Below are positions 8,935 through 16,767 of a DNA stretch of 64,000 bases, in pieces. Position 1 is the first letter of the stretch. Each line of letters starts with the position of its first letter. The position numbers and the translations under genes are program-made. Below the pieces are notes generated by a model. The model saw nothing but the letters and a program-made list of their open reading frames with translations. It did no database searches and was not told the origin of the DNA. The stretch is from Streptomyces sp. NBC_01214 (GTDB lineage: Bacteria; Actinomycetota; Actinomycetes; Streptomycetales; Streptomycetaceae), in assembly GCF_026340975.1 (NCBI RefSeq), contig NZ_JAPEOS010000001.1:4063001-4127000 (forward strand). Reading direction: 5' to 3'.

Positions 8935-9789
8935 TCACGGCGCGCCCTCCCCGGTCCGGGCCAGTGCCAGTACGCCCGCGCAGATCAGGGCGATGCCCAG
9001 CAGTTGGGGGAGCAACCACCAGCCCGACCGCAGGTGTTCCTCGTACAGCACCACCCCCAGCGCGATGCTGATGCTCGCGTCGCCGAGGGTCAGTGCGGGC
9101 TGCGAGGCGACCAGCGGGCCGCCCTGCATGGCGTGTTCCAGCAGGAGCAGGGCACAGATGCCGCTGGCCCCGAAGGCGTACGTCTCCCAGGTCGTCAGGA
9201 AGGCGACGAAGCCGTCGTCGTCGAGGACGTGCACCGCGGACTTCATCAGCGCGGCGGTGAGCGCGTAACAGACGGCGGTGGCGGCACCGAGGCAGCCGGC
9301 CCGGGCGCGGCCGGGCGGCAGGCGCAGTCCGGCCACGGCCAGGGCGGCCACGACGACCGCGCACGCCGTCAGGGCCACCACCCAACGCTCGGCGGGCACG
9401 TGCGTCCGGTTGCCCATGGGCGAGGCGGCCACGAGCGCGACCCCGAGCCCCGCCACCACCCCCGCCACGGCCAGCCACATCGCCCGCGGCAGCCGCTGCC
9501 GCGTCATCAGCGAGGCGATCAGCAGCGCGAGCGGCAGCTCCAGTACGAACAGCGGCTGTACGAGCGCCAGTGCGCCGGTGGCCAGCGCGAGGGCCTGCCC
9601 GGCCCCCGCCGCGATCACGGCCAGGATGCCGCCGATCCACAGCGGACGCCGCAGCAGATCGAGGACCAGGCCGAGGCGGAAGCCGTCGCTCTGCGGCACG
9701 GTGAGCGCGGCGCGCCGCTGGAGCACAGTGGCGAGCGCGTTGCTGAACGCCGCGAACACCGCGAAGAGGACCGGCAGGACGACGCCCAT
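8935..9789 (-). CDS. EamA/DMT-family membrane transporter
   Basis: 284 residues from an ATG preceded by GAGGA at good spacing, 13 codons inside the longest open frame. It has roughly nine or ten hydrophobic helices and the duplicated layout of drug/metabolite exporters. Family members move small metabolites across the cytoplasmic membrane; nothing here identifies the cargo. Confidence 0.8.
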   Translation of the reverse strand: MGVVLPVLFAVFAAFSNALATVLQRRAALTVPQSDGFRLGLVLDLLRRPLWIGGILAVIAAGAGQALALATGALALVQPLFVLELPLALLIASLMTRQRLPRAMWLAVAGVVAGLGVALVAASPMGNRTHVPAERWVVALTACAVVVAALAVAGLRLPPGRARAGCLGAATAVCYALTAALMKSAVHVLDDDGFVAFLTTWETYAFGASGICALLLLEHAMQGGPLVASQPALTLGDASISIALGVVLYEEHLRSGWWLLPQLLGIALICAGVLALARTGEGAP

Positions 9790-9890
9790 GCCCCGATCCT
9801 CACGGCGTCCGCCGCCGCTGCGCGCCACGACACCGGGCCAGGGCCGTCAGGCCCCGCGCATTCCCCCGTCCGGACCTGCCGGCCCCGCGC

Positions 9891-10688
9891 TCAGGTCCGC
9901 CCCGCGGCGCGGCGCAGGGCCAGCGCCGCGAGGGCCTCCGGGGCCCCGGCCTGGCCCCGGATACCGGGGAAGGCGTTGACGTCCACGATCAGCGGTGTTC
10001 CGCCGCCGGTGTCGATGACGTCCACGCCGTAGACGTCCAGCGCGAACACCGCGCCCACCTCGCGCACCAGATCGGCCCAGCCGGACGGCAGTTCCGCCAG
10101 GGGCAGGGGACGGGTGGGGCCACGGCCGCCGGGGGAGAGCTCGGACCGGCGCAGGGCCGAGAAGACCTGGTCCCCTATGGCCCACAGCTTGTGGTCCCAG
10201 CCGCTGTTGGGCGCGTACTCCTGCACCACGACGGGCTCGTGCGGCCACTCCCGCGCCAACTCCCGCAGGCGTGCCGCGTCGTCGACGCGGGCGACGAGGT
10301 CGCCCCGGCGGCTGTACCGGCTCTTGACCACCACGGGGGCGTCCGGCCGGGCCCCGGCCGCCCACGCCCCGAGGGAGTCGTGGGTACGGGTCGCGGCGAA
10401 GGGGAGCCCGGCCCGCAGGGCGAGCTCGGCCATCGCCGTGCGGTCCTGGCACAGCGCGGTGGCCGAGGCGGAGTTCACCACGGCCGCTCCCCGCCGTTCC
10501 AGGGAGCGTGCGAGACCCAGCGCGTGCGGCGTCCGCGACTTCAGCAGGTACACCTCGGCGAGCGGCAGCGGCACGTCCTCCGGGGCCAGCGGATCGAGGG
10601 CCTCGACCTCGTGTTCCGGGGCCAGCAGGGCCGTGGTGTCCGCCAGCAGCGGATGCCCGGGTTCCGGGGTGATCAGACCGATCTTCAC
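9891..10688 (-). CDS. ATP-grasp family protein, second of a tandem pair
   Basis: 265 residues starting at GTG and overlapping the preceding stop (GTGA). It shows the ATP-grasp order: an N-terminal alpha/beta domain, the ATP-binding segment VVVKSRYSRRGD, and the Mg-binding end VYGVDVID ... VDVNAFPG. It resembles RimK- or inositol-kinase-like ATP-grasp enzymes, which form amide or phosphate bonds through acyl-phosphates. It is a diverged paralogue of its upstream neighbour. Substrate unknown. Confidence 0.78.
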   Translation of the reverse strand: MKIGLITPEPGHPLLADTTALLAPEHEVEALDPLAPEDVPLPLAEVYLLKSRTPHALGLARSLERRGAAVVNSASATALCQDRTAMAELALRAGLPFAATRTHDSLGAWAAGARPDAPVVVKSRYSRRGDLVARVDDAARLRELAREWPHEPVVVQEYAPNSGWDHKLWAIGDQVFSALRRSELSPGGRGPTRPLPLAELPSGWADLVREVGAVFALDVYGVDVIDTGGGTPLIVDVNAFPGIRGQAGAPEALAALALRRAAGRT

Positions 10689-11590
10689 GCGCCGTCGCCC
10701 CCCACGGCCGAGACCTGCGCCGGGATCGACAGGGGCAGCGGGTACGGCAGCGGCACGGGCAACGGCTGCTGCGCGCGGCCGCCCGCCCGCGCCAGTTCCA
10801 GGACCGCCCGGGCCACTCGCGCGGCCGCGTCCGGCACCTGACGGAAGCTCGGGAAGTCGTTCACGTCGACGACCACCGGCCCGTCCGGGCCCAGCAGCAC
10901 GTCCACGCCGTACAGGTCCAGCCCGTAGACCGACCCCACCTGTGCGGCGATCGCCGCCACCTCGGCCGACAGCGGCACGCGGCGCTCCCGCACGGAGGGG
11001 TCCGGGTGCAGCGGCGAGCACCGCTCGGTCGCGAACAGCTCCCCGCCGACCGCGTACACCTTGATGTCCGTCCCCGAGTTGGGCACGTACGGCTGGGCGA
11101 TGAGCAGGCCCTCGCCCGCGAGCACGGGCAGCAGCGACTCCAGCCGCTCCGGCGAGGACACCAGGTGCACGGCGCGCCCGGAGCTGCCGTCGGCGGGCTT
11201 GACGACGAGCGGGTACTCCGCCGCCGGGACCTCCCTCAGCAATTCGGGGCGGGCCACGGCGTACGTCGGCGGCAGCGGGAGCCCGCGGCCGCGTCCGAGA
11301 GCGGCGGCCAGCGCCTTGTCCCGTACGCCGCGGATCGACCGGGCGTCGTTGACGGTGGTCGTCCCGGCCGCGGCGGCCGCTTCGAGCAGCGTCAGACCCG
11401 GGCCGCCCGAAACCGTCTTGAGGACCCACGCATCGTGCGCACCCGTGTCCACCACCTCGGTCATGCGCAGGAGCGAGCCGCCCGGCCGTACGACGTCCAC
11501 CCGGTGCCCCCACGCGGTCAGCTGCCGGATCACCTCGTTGGGCATGCCGTCGTGGCGGTAGTGCTCCTCCACCAGGAAGCAGAGCCTCAT
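10685..11590 (-). CDS. ATP-grasp family protein, first of a tandem pair
   Basis: 301 residues. ATP-grasp motifs are PLVVKPADGSSGRAV near residue 130 and LYGVDVLLGPDG ... VDVNDFPSF near 250. An extra Pro-rich tail follows. The spacing and the shared GTDIKVYAVGGE / GWDHKLWAIGDQ block show that the two genes arose by duplication, but they differ strongly outside the motifs. Translational coupling suggests the two products work together, possibly as a heteromer. Confidence 0.78.
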   Translation of the reverse strand: MRLCFLVEEHYRHDGMPNEVIRQLTAWGHRVDVVRPGGSLLRMTEVVDTGAHDAWVLKTVSGGPGLTLLEAAAAAGTTTVNDARSIRGVRDKALAAALGRGRGLPLPPTYAVARPELLREVPAAEYPLVVKPADGSSGRAVHLVSSPERLESLLPVLAGEGLLIAQPYVPNSGTDIKVYAVGGELFATERCSPLHPDPSVRERRVPLSAEVAAIAAQVGSVYGLDLYGVDVLLGPDGPVVVDVNDFPSFRQVPDAAARVARAVLELARAGGRAQQPLPVPLPYPLPLSIPAQVSAVGGDGA

Positions 11591-11637
11591 GGACCTTCCC
11601 CATATTCCCCGGACGTCCGCCGATACGTCCGGCGAGT

Positions 11638-11659
11638 CATGACGTCACAGGATGTCATG
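11638..11659. promoter_or_regulatory. Short inverted repeat in the divergent promoter gap
   Basis: CATGAC and GTCATG arms are separated by ten bases, in the 150-bp gap between the ATP-grasp pair and the helical-repeat gene. It could be an operator; there is no other support. Confidence 0.25.
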
Positions 11660-11738
11660 GACCGCAATGTGATGATCGGTCCGGCTGTGGGCTTCCTTGT
11701 TACGATCCCGCTTCGGCAACGGGGGAGGGACCAAGAGC

Positions 11739-13154
11739 ATGGGCGATCGGTGGACGGGGCAGCTGCACGGGCTCGTAGGGAACGCGGCCGCACCGGCTGA
11801 CGTGCTGGTGCGACTGCTCCGCCACGAAGACGAGCGGGTGCGCCGGGCGGTTGCGCGGCGCGCCGTTCTGCCGCAGGAGGTGGTCGAGGCCGTTCTGGTC
11901 CACTCGGACCGCCACGTCCGGATCGCCCTCGCCGAGAACGGCGACGCCGACCCCGACCAGCGCGCCCGGCTGGTCGAGGACCCGGCCCCGGGGGTCCACC
12001 TCGCGCTCGCGGTCGGCCCCCTGACCTACCGGCAGCAGGTTGCCCCGCTGCCCGACTGGGCCTACGAGCGGCTGGCGAACCATCCCAGGGCCCTGGTGCG
12101 CCGGGAGCTGGTCGAGTGGGGCGGCACGCCCGCCCACGTCCTGGCGGGGCTCGCGGACCACGAGGATCCGATGTTCCGCCGGGCCGCCTGCCGACGTGCC
12201 TGGCACGAGCTCCCGGACGCCGCACGGCAGCGTCTCCTCCACGACGACGACCACGACGTGCGGCGGGAGGCCGCCGAACGGGTCTGCCACGAGGACGAGG
12301 AACGGACCACCTGGCTGGTCGGGGAACTGGGGGACGACTGGCGGGTGACCGACGTCCTGCGGAACGGCCGGCTCAGCCGGGAGCTCGCCGAACGCGTGGT
12401 CGCCGCGGGAGAACGGCTTCCGGCGATCGCCGGCAACCCGAGCCTTCCGCCCGACCTGGTGGCGCGCCTCGCCGTCGACCCGGACCCGCGGGTCCGGCTG
12501 GCGGTCTCCGCCCGCCCCGAGCTCGGTGAGGCCGAGCGCGCCGCCATCGACTACACCGTGAACGCCGAAGCCCGGCTGGGCACGCTCGACTGGGTGTGGG
12601 AGCGCCGCGAGGACGCCGAGTTCCTGCGGCGGTGCGCCCGGTCCGCGCACACCTGGCTGCGCCGCAGCGCCGCGGTCTGCCTCGGCCTGCCGGCCGACGC
12701 CGTCGAACTGCTCGCGGGGGACGAGGACTTCGCCGTACGCCTGCTGCTCGCCGAGTTCCACCCGGAACCGCCCCCCGAGCTGCTCCTCGACCTCTACCTG
12801 AACGGCACCCACCGCGCCGTGGGCATGCTGGTCGTCCGGCCGGGCTTCCCCGCCGCCGGGCTCGCCGCCCGCTTCGGCGACTCGCCCGACCCGCAGCGCC
12901 GGCGGTTGGCCCTGCGCGACCCCGGCCTGGCACCGGAACTCCTCGACCGCCTCAGCCGGGACCCCGATACGCGCGGGGCCGCCGCCCGGGACCCCCGGCT
13001 CCCCGTGGCCCGGATCCGCGAACTGCTCGACGACCCGGACACCGCGGCCGCCGCGGCCGCCAACCCCGCGCTTCCGCCCGAGGACATGCGCCGGCTGCTG
13101 GACCGCGCGGGCGTGCCGGAAATCCCGGTGAATGATCGGACAATCGACTGCTAG
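11739..13154 (+). CDS. Helical-repeat protein, leucine-rich-repeat-variant/HEAT-like
   Basis: 471 residues from an ATG after GGGGGAGGGA; a TTG 14 codons upstream is less likely. The whole protein is built from about 12-16 degenerate alpha-helical repeats with patterns such as DPDPRVRLAV, DHEDPMFRRAA and NPSLPPDLVARLA. These are typical of LRV/HEAT solenoids that bind proteins or nucleic acids. It has no signal peptide or membrane segment, so it should be cytoplasmic. It ends nine bases before the next gene, so the two are probably one operon leading into the structured RNA region. Confidence 0.75.
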   Translation: MGDRWTGQLHGLVGNAAAPADVLVRLLRHEDERVRRAVARRAVLPQEVVEAVLVHSDRHVRIALAENGDADPDQRARLVEDPAPGVHLALAVGPLTYRQQVAPLPDWAYERLANHPRALVRRELVEWGGTPAHVLAGLADHEDPMFRRAACRRAWHELPDAARQRLLHDDDHDVRREAAERVCHEDEERTTWLVGELGDDWRVTDVLRNGRLSRELAERVVAAGERLPAIAGNPSLPPDLVARLAVDPDPRVRLAVSARPELGEAERAAIDYTVNAEARLGTLDWVWERREDAEFLRRCARSAHTWLRRSAAVCLGLPADAVELLAGDEDFAVRLLLAEFHPEPPPELLLDLYLNGTHRAVGMLVVRPGFPAAGLAARFGDSPDPQRRRLALRDPGLAPELLDRLSRDPDTRGAAARDPRLPVARIRELLDDPDTAAAAAANPALPPEDMRRLLDRAGVPEIPVNDRTIDC

Positions 13155-13163
13155 GTTGATCAC

Positions 13164-13895
13164 GTGCCGAAGCTGAATCAGATCATCGCAGTGGAAAAGG
13201 GCGTCAAGTCCAAGTCCCTCCAGGAGCTCACCCAAGCTCACCACGACGTCCAGAAGCCCGCCCTGCTGGCCGGAATCTCCCGGACCTACCAGCCCAAGGA
13301 CGAGGAGGGCGAGCAGCTGCCGCCCGAGTCCACCCGGGTGCAGGTCAAGGCCGAGGACGTACTGCGGGCGACGGCGGGGACCCTGACGCGGCTGTTCGAC
13401 GTGACGGCCACCAAGGACTGGGCGAACCGCACCGCGGCCGCCGATGTCGTCGTGGACGGGACGGTCCTGCTGGCGCAGGTGCCCGTGCCGTACCTGCTCT
13501 TCCTGGAGAAGCAGCTCACCGACATGCACACCTTCGTGCGGAAGCTGCCGGTGCTGGACGCCTCCGAATCCTGGAACCTGGACCCGTCCACGGACTCCTG
13601 GAAGACGGACGCGGTGCGCACCATCCGTACCAAGAAGGTGCCGCGCAACCACGTGAAGGCCGAGGCCACCGAGAAGCACCCGGCGCAGGTCGAGGTGTAC
13701 TACGAGGACGTTCCGGTCGGGTACTGGACGACCGTGAAGTTCTCCGGTGCGCTGCCCGCCCGGCGGGTCAACGAGCTGATCGACCGCGTGGAGAAGCTCC
13801 AGCAGGCCGTCAAGTACGCCCGCGAGGAGGCCAACAGCGCCGAGGTCACCGACCAGCGGGTCGGCGACGCGGTGTTCGGCTACCTGTTCAGGTAG
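13164..13895 (+). CDS. Conserved actinobacterial protein of unknown function next to tRNA-like RNAs
   Basis: 243 residues from a GTG start. I do not recognise a fold with known activity; it may belong to the family labelled DUF7873 in recent annotation, which I cannot confirm. It is soluble, rich in Lys, Glu and Val, with basic stretches (RTKKVPRNHVKAEA) that could bind nucleic acid and a C-terminal coiled-coil-like helix (RVEKLQQAVKYAREEAN). There is no clear Shine-Dalgarno; a TAGGTT box six bases before the GTG would suit a leaderless transcript. Directly downstream is the non-coding array of two permuted tRNA-like modules, so an RNA-related role is an inference from position. Confidence 0.75.
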   Translation: MPKLNQIIAVEKGVKSKSLQELTQAHHDVQKPALLAGISRTYQPKDEEGEQLPPESTRVQVKAEDVLRATAGTLTRLFDVTATKDWANRTAAADVVVDGTVLLAQVPVPYLLFLEKQLTDMHTFVRKLPVLDASESWNLDPSTDSWKTDAVRTIRTKKVPRNHVKAEATEKHPAQVEVYYEDVPVGYWTTVKFSGALPARRVNELIDRVEKLQQAVKYAREEANSAEVTDQRVGDAVFGYLFR

Positions 13896-13906
13896 CCCAC
13901 AGAACC

Positions 13907-13928
13907 CCTCCCGTATGTCTGCGGGAGG
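13907..13928 (+). terminator. 7-bp hairpin after the unknown-function gene
   Basis: CCTCCCG pairs perfectly with CGGGAGG around an 8-base loop, 12 bases after the stop codon. It has no T-run, so it may be a weak terminator, a processing site or part of the following RNA. Confidence 0.5.
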
Positions 13929-13942
13929 TGCGCGAGAGCGCA
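13929..13942 (+). ncRNA. GAGA-capped hairpin at the head of the RNA region
   Basis: TGCGC and GCGCA form a 5-bp stem closed by the GNRA-type tetraloop GAGA. Such loops often make tertiary or protein contacts. It precedes the first tRNA-like module. Confidence 0.5.
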
Positions 13943-13950
13943 AGCTGAAA

Positions 13951-14055
13951 CTGATGTTGAAGCTGAACGAGGGTGTCAGTTGGGGGTTCGAATCCCTCCC
14001 CCGGCATTGCGAGCCGGGGTGGCCCAAGCTGGTAGAGGCGGCCCTTCAATCTCAG
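13951..14055 (+). ncRNA. Permuted tRNA-like module 1 (Y-RNA-like candidate)
   Basis: Elements are in circularly permuted tRNA order. The T arm has a 5-bp stem 13982-13986/13994-13998 and loop TTCGAAT. The 3' acceptor strand CCCCGGC is at 13999-14005, followed by discriminator-like A. A loop ATTGCGA comes next, then the 5' acceptor strand GCCGGGG at 14013-14019 (7 perfect pairs). The D arm has stem GCC/GGC and loop GG at 14031-14032. Flanks pair: 13970-13974 with 14041-14045, and 13951-13960 with 14046-14055 (9 of 10). Bacterial Y RNAs of the YrlA class mimic tRNA in a comparable way. A genuine permuted tRNA, spliced later, is the alternative. Confidence 0.7.
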
Positions 14056-14101
14056 ATTATCGCTCCAGTCTCAGTATTCGCCGCCGAACACCGGATCGAC
14101 C

Positions 14102-14210
14102 GAGCGTGGACGATCATCGATGGATAGGGGTTCAAGTCCCCTCTGTGCCTCTCCTCGTGGCGCGGTAGTTCAAAGGTAGAACACGTCGATCTAAGAATGA
14201 TCCGCGACTC
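14102..14210 (+). ncRNA. Permuted tRNA-like module 2 (Y-RNA-like candidate)
   Basis: It has the same layout as module 1 but a different sequence. T stem 14126-14130/14138-14142 (5 perfect pairs), loop TTCAAGT; 3' acceptor strand CTGTGCC 14143-14149; 9-base loop; 5' acceptor strand GGCGCGG 14159-14165 (7 of 7 pairs including two G-U). The D arm GTTC/GAAC has a 7-base loop containing GG, as in tRNA-Gly. An anticodon-stem equivalent pairs 14118-14122 with 14184-14188. Outer flanks GAGCGTGG and CCGCGACTC can pair further. If spliced as a tRNA the loop would read ATCTAA with CTA at the anticodon position; this is speculative. Confidence 0.7.
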
Positions 14211-14222
14211 TTAAACGTGCCG

Positions 14223-14245
14223 GTGTGCGCAATTGGGTGGCACAC
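14223..14245 (+). ncRNA. 6-bp hairpin downstream of module 2
   Basis: GTGTGC pairs with GCACAC around an 11-base loop, between the second module and the terminator. It is probably part of the same RNA. Confidence 0.45.
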
Positions 14246-14246
14246 A

Positions 14247-14279
14247 GGAGCCCGGGAGCTGGATATGCTCCCGGGCTCC
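14247..14279 (+). terminator. Strong 12-bp intrinsic-type terminator closing the RNA region
   Basis: GGAGCCCGGGAG pairs perfectly with CTCCCGGGCTCC around a 9-base loop. There is no T-run, as is usual in Streptomyces. It marks the likely 3' end of the RNA array and insulates it from the convergent anti-sigma gene. Confidence 0.75.
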
Positions 14280-14321
14280 GTCACGTTCCGGCCCGCGCTC
14301 CGGCCTGACCGTTCCGCCGAC

Positions 14322-14355
14322 CGGAACGGTCCGGTCAGCGGAACGGTCCGGTCAG
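14322..14355 (+). repeat. Two perfect 17-bp tandem copies at the anti-sigma 3' end
   Basis: The unit CGGAACGGTCCGGTCAG occurs twice head to tail. Partial inverted copies lie just to the left (CTGACCGTTCCG), so the stretch can form a hairpin. The second copy runs into the last codon and stop of the anti-sigma gene. It probably acts as a terminator on the minus strand. Confidence 0.55.
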
Positions 14356-15077
14356 ACCGGAACGGACACGAACGTCCGGCCCGACTCGTTCTCGACCAGG
14401 ATCGCCTTGACGTCCGCCGGGTCCACGGCCGCCGAACCGTCCAGCGCCGCGCCCTTGGCCTCTCCGTTCTCCTGGCTGCCCGTGACCCAGCCGGCGGCGG
14501 TGGTCCGCGTCCCGTTCTTGGAGACCACGACCAGCCGGCACCGCTCGCCCGGCGGCACGCCCGTGACCGCCGCGTGCACCCGAACCCACTTGGTGGCGGG
14601 CGTCATCTGTACGGTCATCCGCGCACCCGTGGCCTTGTCGGTCGCGGAGAGCACCTTGGTCCCGGCGGGCGGTGGGGAAGGGTTCGCCGTGGCCGTCGGG
14701 GACGGCGGCGCAGGCAGCGCGACGGCGTCCGGATCGCCCGTGCCCAGCTGGGTACCGGCCCAGAACACGGCGGCCAGCGAAGCGGCCACCGCCAGTCCCG
14801 CGAGCCCCGCCCGCCGCCGCGCATCACCGGCCCGCTCACCGCGCATCTGCCGCAGGGTGCGCTGGAGCAGCAGGTCACCGCCGTGCGGCGGTCCGTCGAG
14901 GAACGCCTCGTCGGGCACCTCGCCCAGAGCCGCCTCCATCTCGCGCAACGCGGCCACCTCCTCCCGGCACTGCACGCATCCGCTCGTGTGTTCCTCGACC
15001 CGGCGGATCTCCTCGGGGTCCAGGACACCGAGTACGTAGGGGCCGAGCAGTTCCTCCTCGTGCCTCTGCCGGTTCAT
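14352..15077 (-). CDS. Membrane anti-sigma factor with zinc-finger domain
   Basis: 241 residues. The N terminus has the ZAS-type motif His-x3-Cys-x2-Cys (EHTSGCVQC, near residues 29-37) that binds the sigma factor. One transmembrane helix follows at about 93-111, then a Pro/Thr linker and an extracytoplasmic domain of the anti-sigma-K type (ATKWVRVHAAVTGVPPGE). The ATG overlaps the sigma-factor stop by four bases. Release of the sigma factor on an envelope signal is the family model. Confidence 0.88.
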   Translation of the reverse strand: MNRQRHEEELLGPYVLGVLDPEEIRRVEEHTSGCVQCREEVAALREMEAALGEVPDEAFLDGPPHGGDLLLQRTLRQMRGERAGDARRRAGLAGLAVAASLAAVFWAGTQLGTGDPDAVALPAPPSPTATANPSPPPAGTKVLSATDKATGARMTVQMTPATKWVRVHAAVTGVPPGERCRLVVVSKNGTRTTAAGWVTGSQENGEAKGAALDGSAAVDPADVKAILVENESGRTFVSVPV

Positions 15078-15685
15078 GCCACCACCTCACGCAGTCCGGC
15101 GGGCTGCTGGGGCGGCCTGCCCGATCGCTTTCCTTCTCTGGAACCGATGTCCCTGAATCCGTCGCTCTTGAAGACGTCGCGCAGCGCCTTGAGGGCGTAG
15201 TGCGAGCGAGATTTGACCGTACCCGCCGGGATGCCGAGGCTGTCGGCGGCCTCTGCGACGCTGAGCTGTCGGTAGTACAACTCCTTCAGGACGTCGCGGT
15301 GTTCCGGCGACAGCTGATCGAGGGCCCCCAGGACCGTCATGCTGTCCACCACGGAGTCGGCGTGGTCCGCCTCCACCGGGGGAGCGGACGAGGCTCCCGA
15401 GACCTCGGGCGGCCGGGCGGCCTTGGCCCGGTAGCGGTCGGTGATGATGTTGCGGGCCACGGTGAGCAGCCAGCCGCGCACCGAGCCCTTTCCGTTGACC
15501 AGCACCTCGGAGTGGCGCCAGGCCCGGATGAGCGTTTCCTGTACGACGTCCTCGGCGGCGGCCCGATCTCCGGTCAGCCGGGTGGCGTACGCGAGCAGGG
15601 CGTGACCGTGCTCCTCGTACACCGACTTGATCAGTGCCTCATCGGTCGAGCCCCGCCGAGTGCGGGGCCACAGTGGTCCGGCCAT
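15074..15685 (-). CDS. ECF sigma factor (SigL-like) paired with the anti-sigma factor
   Basis: 203 residues from an ATG with GGAGAGGG upstream. Sigma region 2 lies at about residues 20-90 (EDVVQETLIRAWRH, RGWLLTVARNIITDRYR) and region 4 at about 125-180 (LSPEHRDVLKELYYRQLSVAEAA, GTVKSRSHYALKALR). The much longer open frame upstream overlaps the next gene and is rejected. It directs RNA polymerase to a stress or envelope regulon and probably its own promoter. Confidence 0.9.
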   Translation of the reverse strand: MAGPLWPRTRRGSTDEALIKSVYEEHGHALLAYATRLTGDRAAAEDVVQETLIRAWRHSEVLVNGKGSVRGWLLTVARNIITDRYRAKAARPPEVSGASSAPPVEADHADSVVDSMTVLGALDQLSPEHRDVLKELYYRQLSVAEAADSLGIPAGTVKSRSHYALKALRDVFKSDGFRDIGSREGKRSGRPPQQPAGLREVVA

Positions 15686-15768
15686 CTCACCCTCTCCGTC
15701 TTCCTCGCATATGTGGTGCGGTCGGAACACGCCACCGGGACGGATTCGGTTCACGTGACCTGCGTCAC

Positions 15769-16767
15769 TCAGGTCCGGCAGGCGCGGCCCTCGTTGAGGC
15801 AGCGGACGACCGCGGCCATCTGTCGGTCGGTCATCGCGTTCACGAACATCGCGTGATCGGTCTTCGGGCTGTGCCGCTGCTCGGGGAAGGAGTCGAGGGC
15901 CACGTTCAGCCCCGGGGGGATGTCGTAGGCGAGGGAGACGCGCAGTTCGGGCACCGGGAAGGTGTCCTTCGGGCAGACGCCGTTCGCGGCGGTGAAGAGC
16001 AGGTGCGAGCGGTGCGTTTCGCCGACGGTGTCGAGGCCGTTCCAGCAGCTCGGGAAGACCAGGGTGCGGGTGACGCGTTCGCCCGCGGGGCAGCGCGGGT
16101 AGCGGGTGGTGGCCCGGTCCGGGGAGCCCGAACACCCCCAGCGGGCCCGGACGTCGGCCTCGGTGTCCGCCGTGTACGCGACGGCGTCACCGGTCATCGC
16201 GCGCAGGAAGCGCGGCATCGGCACCACCTTGCTCACGGGGTTGCCGCGGAACTCCACCAGGACCGAGGTCTCCGGCAGGATCTCGCCGACGTTCCCGTGC
16301 CCCGCCGAATCCTCGTGCGGGCGCGTGCCCGGGCGGTCGGGGCGCCGCAGCACGGGCCAGTAGTACGTGGACCGGTCGCCGCCCGCACAGCTCGTGGCGG
16401 CCGCGTCCAGAGAGGCTTCCGTCGACAGCGCGTTGGTGGAGAGGTTCCCCACGTAGGCGTGCGTGTGATGGGCGCCGCCCAGCAGGCCGGGCGAGACCAC
16501 GAGGTTGTCCTCGTTGTAGTGGCCCTGCTCGTTGCGGCCGCAATCCACCACCATCGACCCGGCGGATCCCTCGGACCCGGGGGCGGGAGCGGTTGCCGCA
16601 AGGCGCGGGACATCGCGTATGTCCACGTAGTCGGACGCGACCGGCCGCCCGTCCGCCGTCCCGGCGTGCGGACCGGCCGCCCGCGACGCCCCCAGTACCG
16701 CTGCGATCAGTCCGCCGGCCAGGACCAGGCAGACGGCGAGAGTGAGCAGCCGGTGTTCGTTCCCCAT
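15769..16767 (-). CDS. Secreted or membrane-anchored DUF1996-domain protein
   Basis: 332 residues from the ATG chosen just before the hydrophobic N-terminal helix (LLTLAVCLVLAGGLIAAVLG). The DUF1996 hallmark HHTHAYVGN and several conserved cysteines for an exported disulphide-bonded domain follow. The function of the family is unknown. A small spacer separates it from the sigma gene, which could control it. Confidence 0.75.
   Translation of the reverse strand: MGNEHRLLTLAVCLVLAGGLIAAVLGASRAAGPHAGTADGRPVASDYVDIRDVPRLAATAPAPGSEGSAGSMVVDCGRNEQGHYNEDNLVVSPGLLGGAHHTHAYVGNLSTNALSTEASLDAAATSCAGGDRSTYYWPVLRRPDRPGTRPHEDSAGHGNVGEILPETSVLVEFRGNPVSKVVPMPRFLRAMTGDAVAYTADTEADVRARWGCSGSPDRATTRYPRCPAGERVTRTLVFPSCWNGLDTVGETHRSHLLFTAANGVCPKDTFPVPELRVSLAYDIPPGLNVALDSFPEQRHSPKTDHAMFVNAMTDRQMAAVVRCLNEGRACRT

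Noticed and set aside
11591..11738. Precursor peptide (graspetide) for the ATP-grasp pair
   Set aside because: No short frame with a core rich in Thr/Glu/Asp repeats and an RBS is visible in the gap.
13921..14006. A conventional tRNA gene ending at the first T arm
   Set aside because: The upstream bases give at most 5 of 7 acceptor pairs with two internal mismatches and no normal D arm; the downstream strand pairs perfectly instead.
14013..14149. One tRNA with a long insertion, from the first D arm to the second T arm
   Set aside because: GCCGGGG cannot pair with CTGTGCC, so the two halves do not share an acceptor stem.
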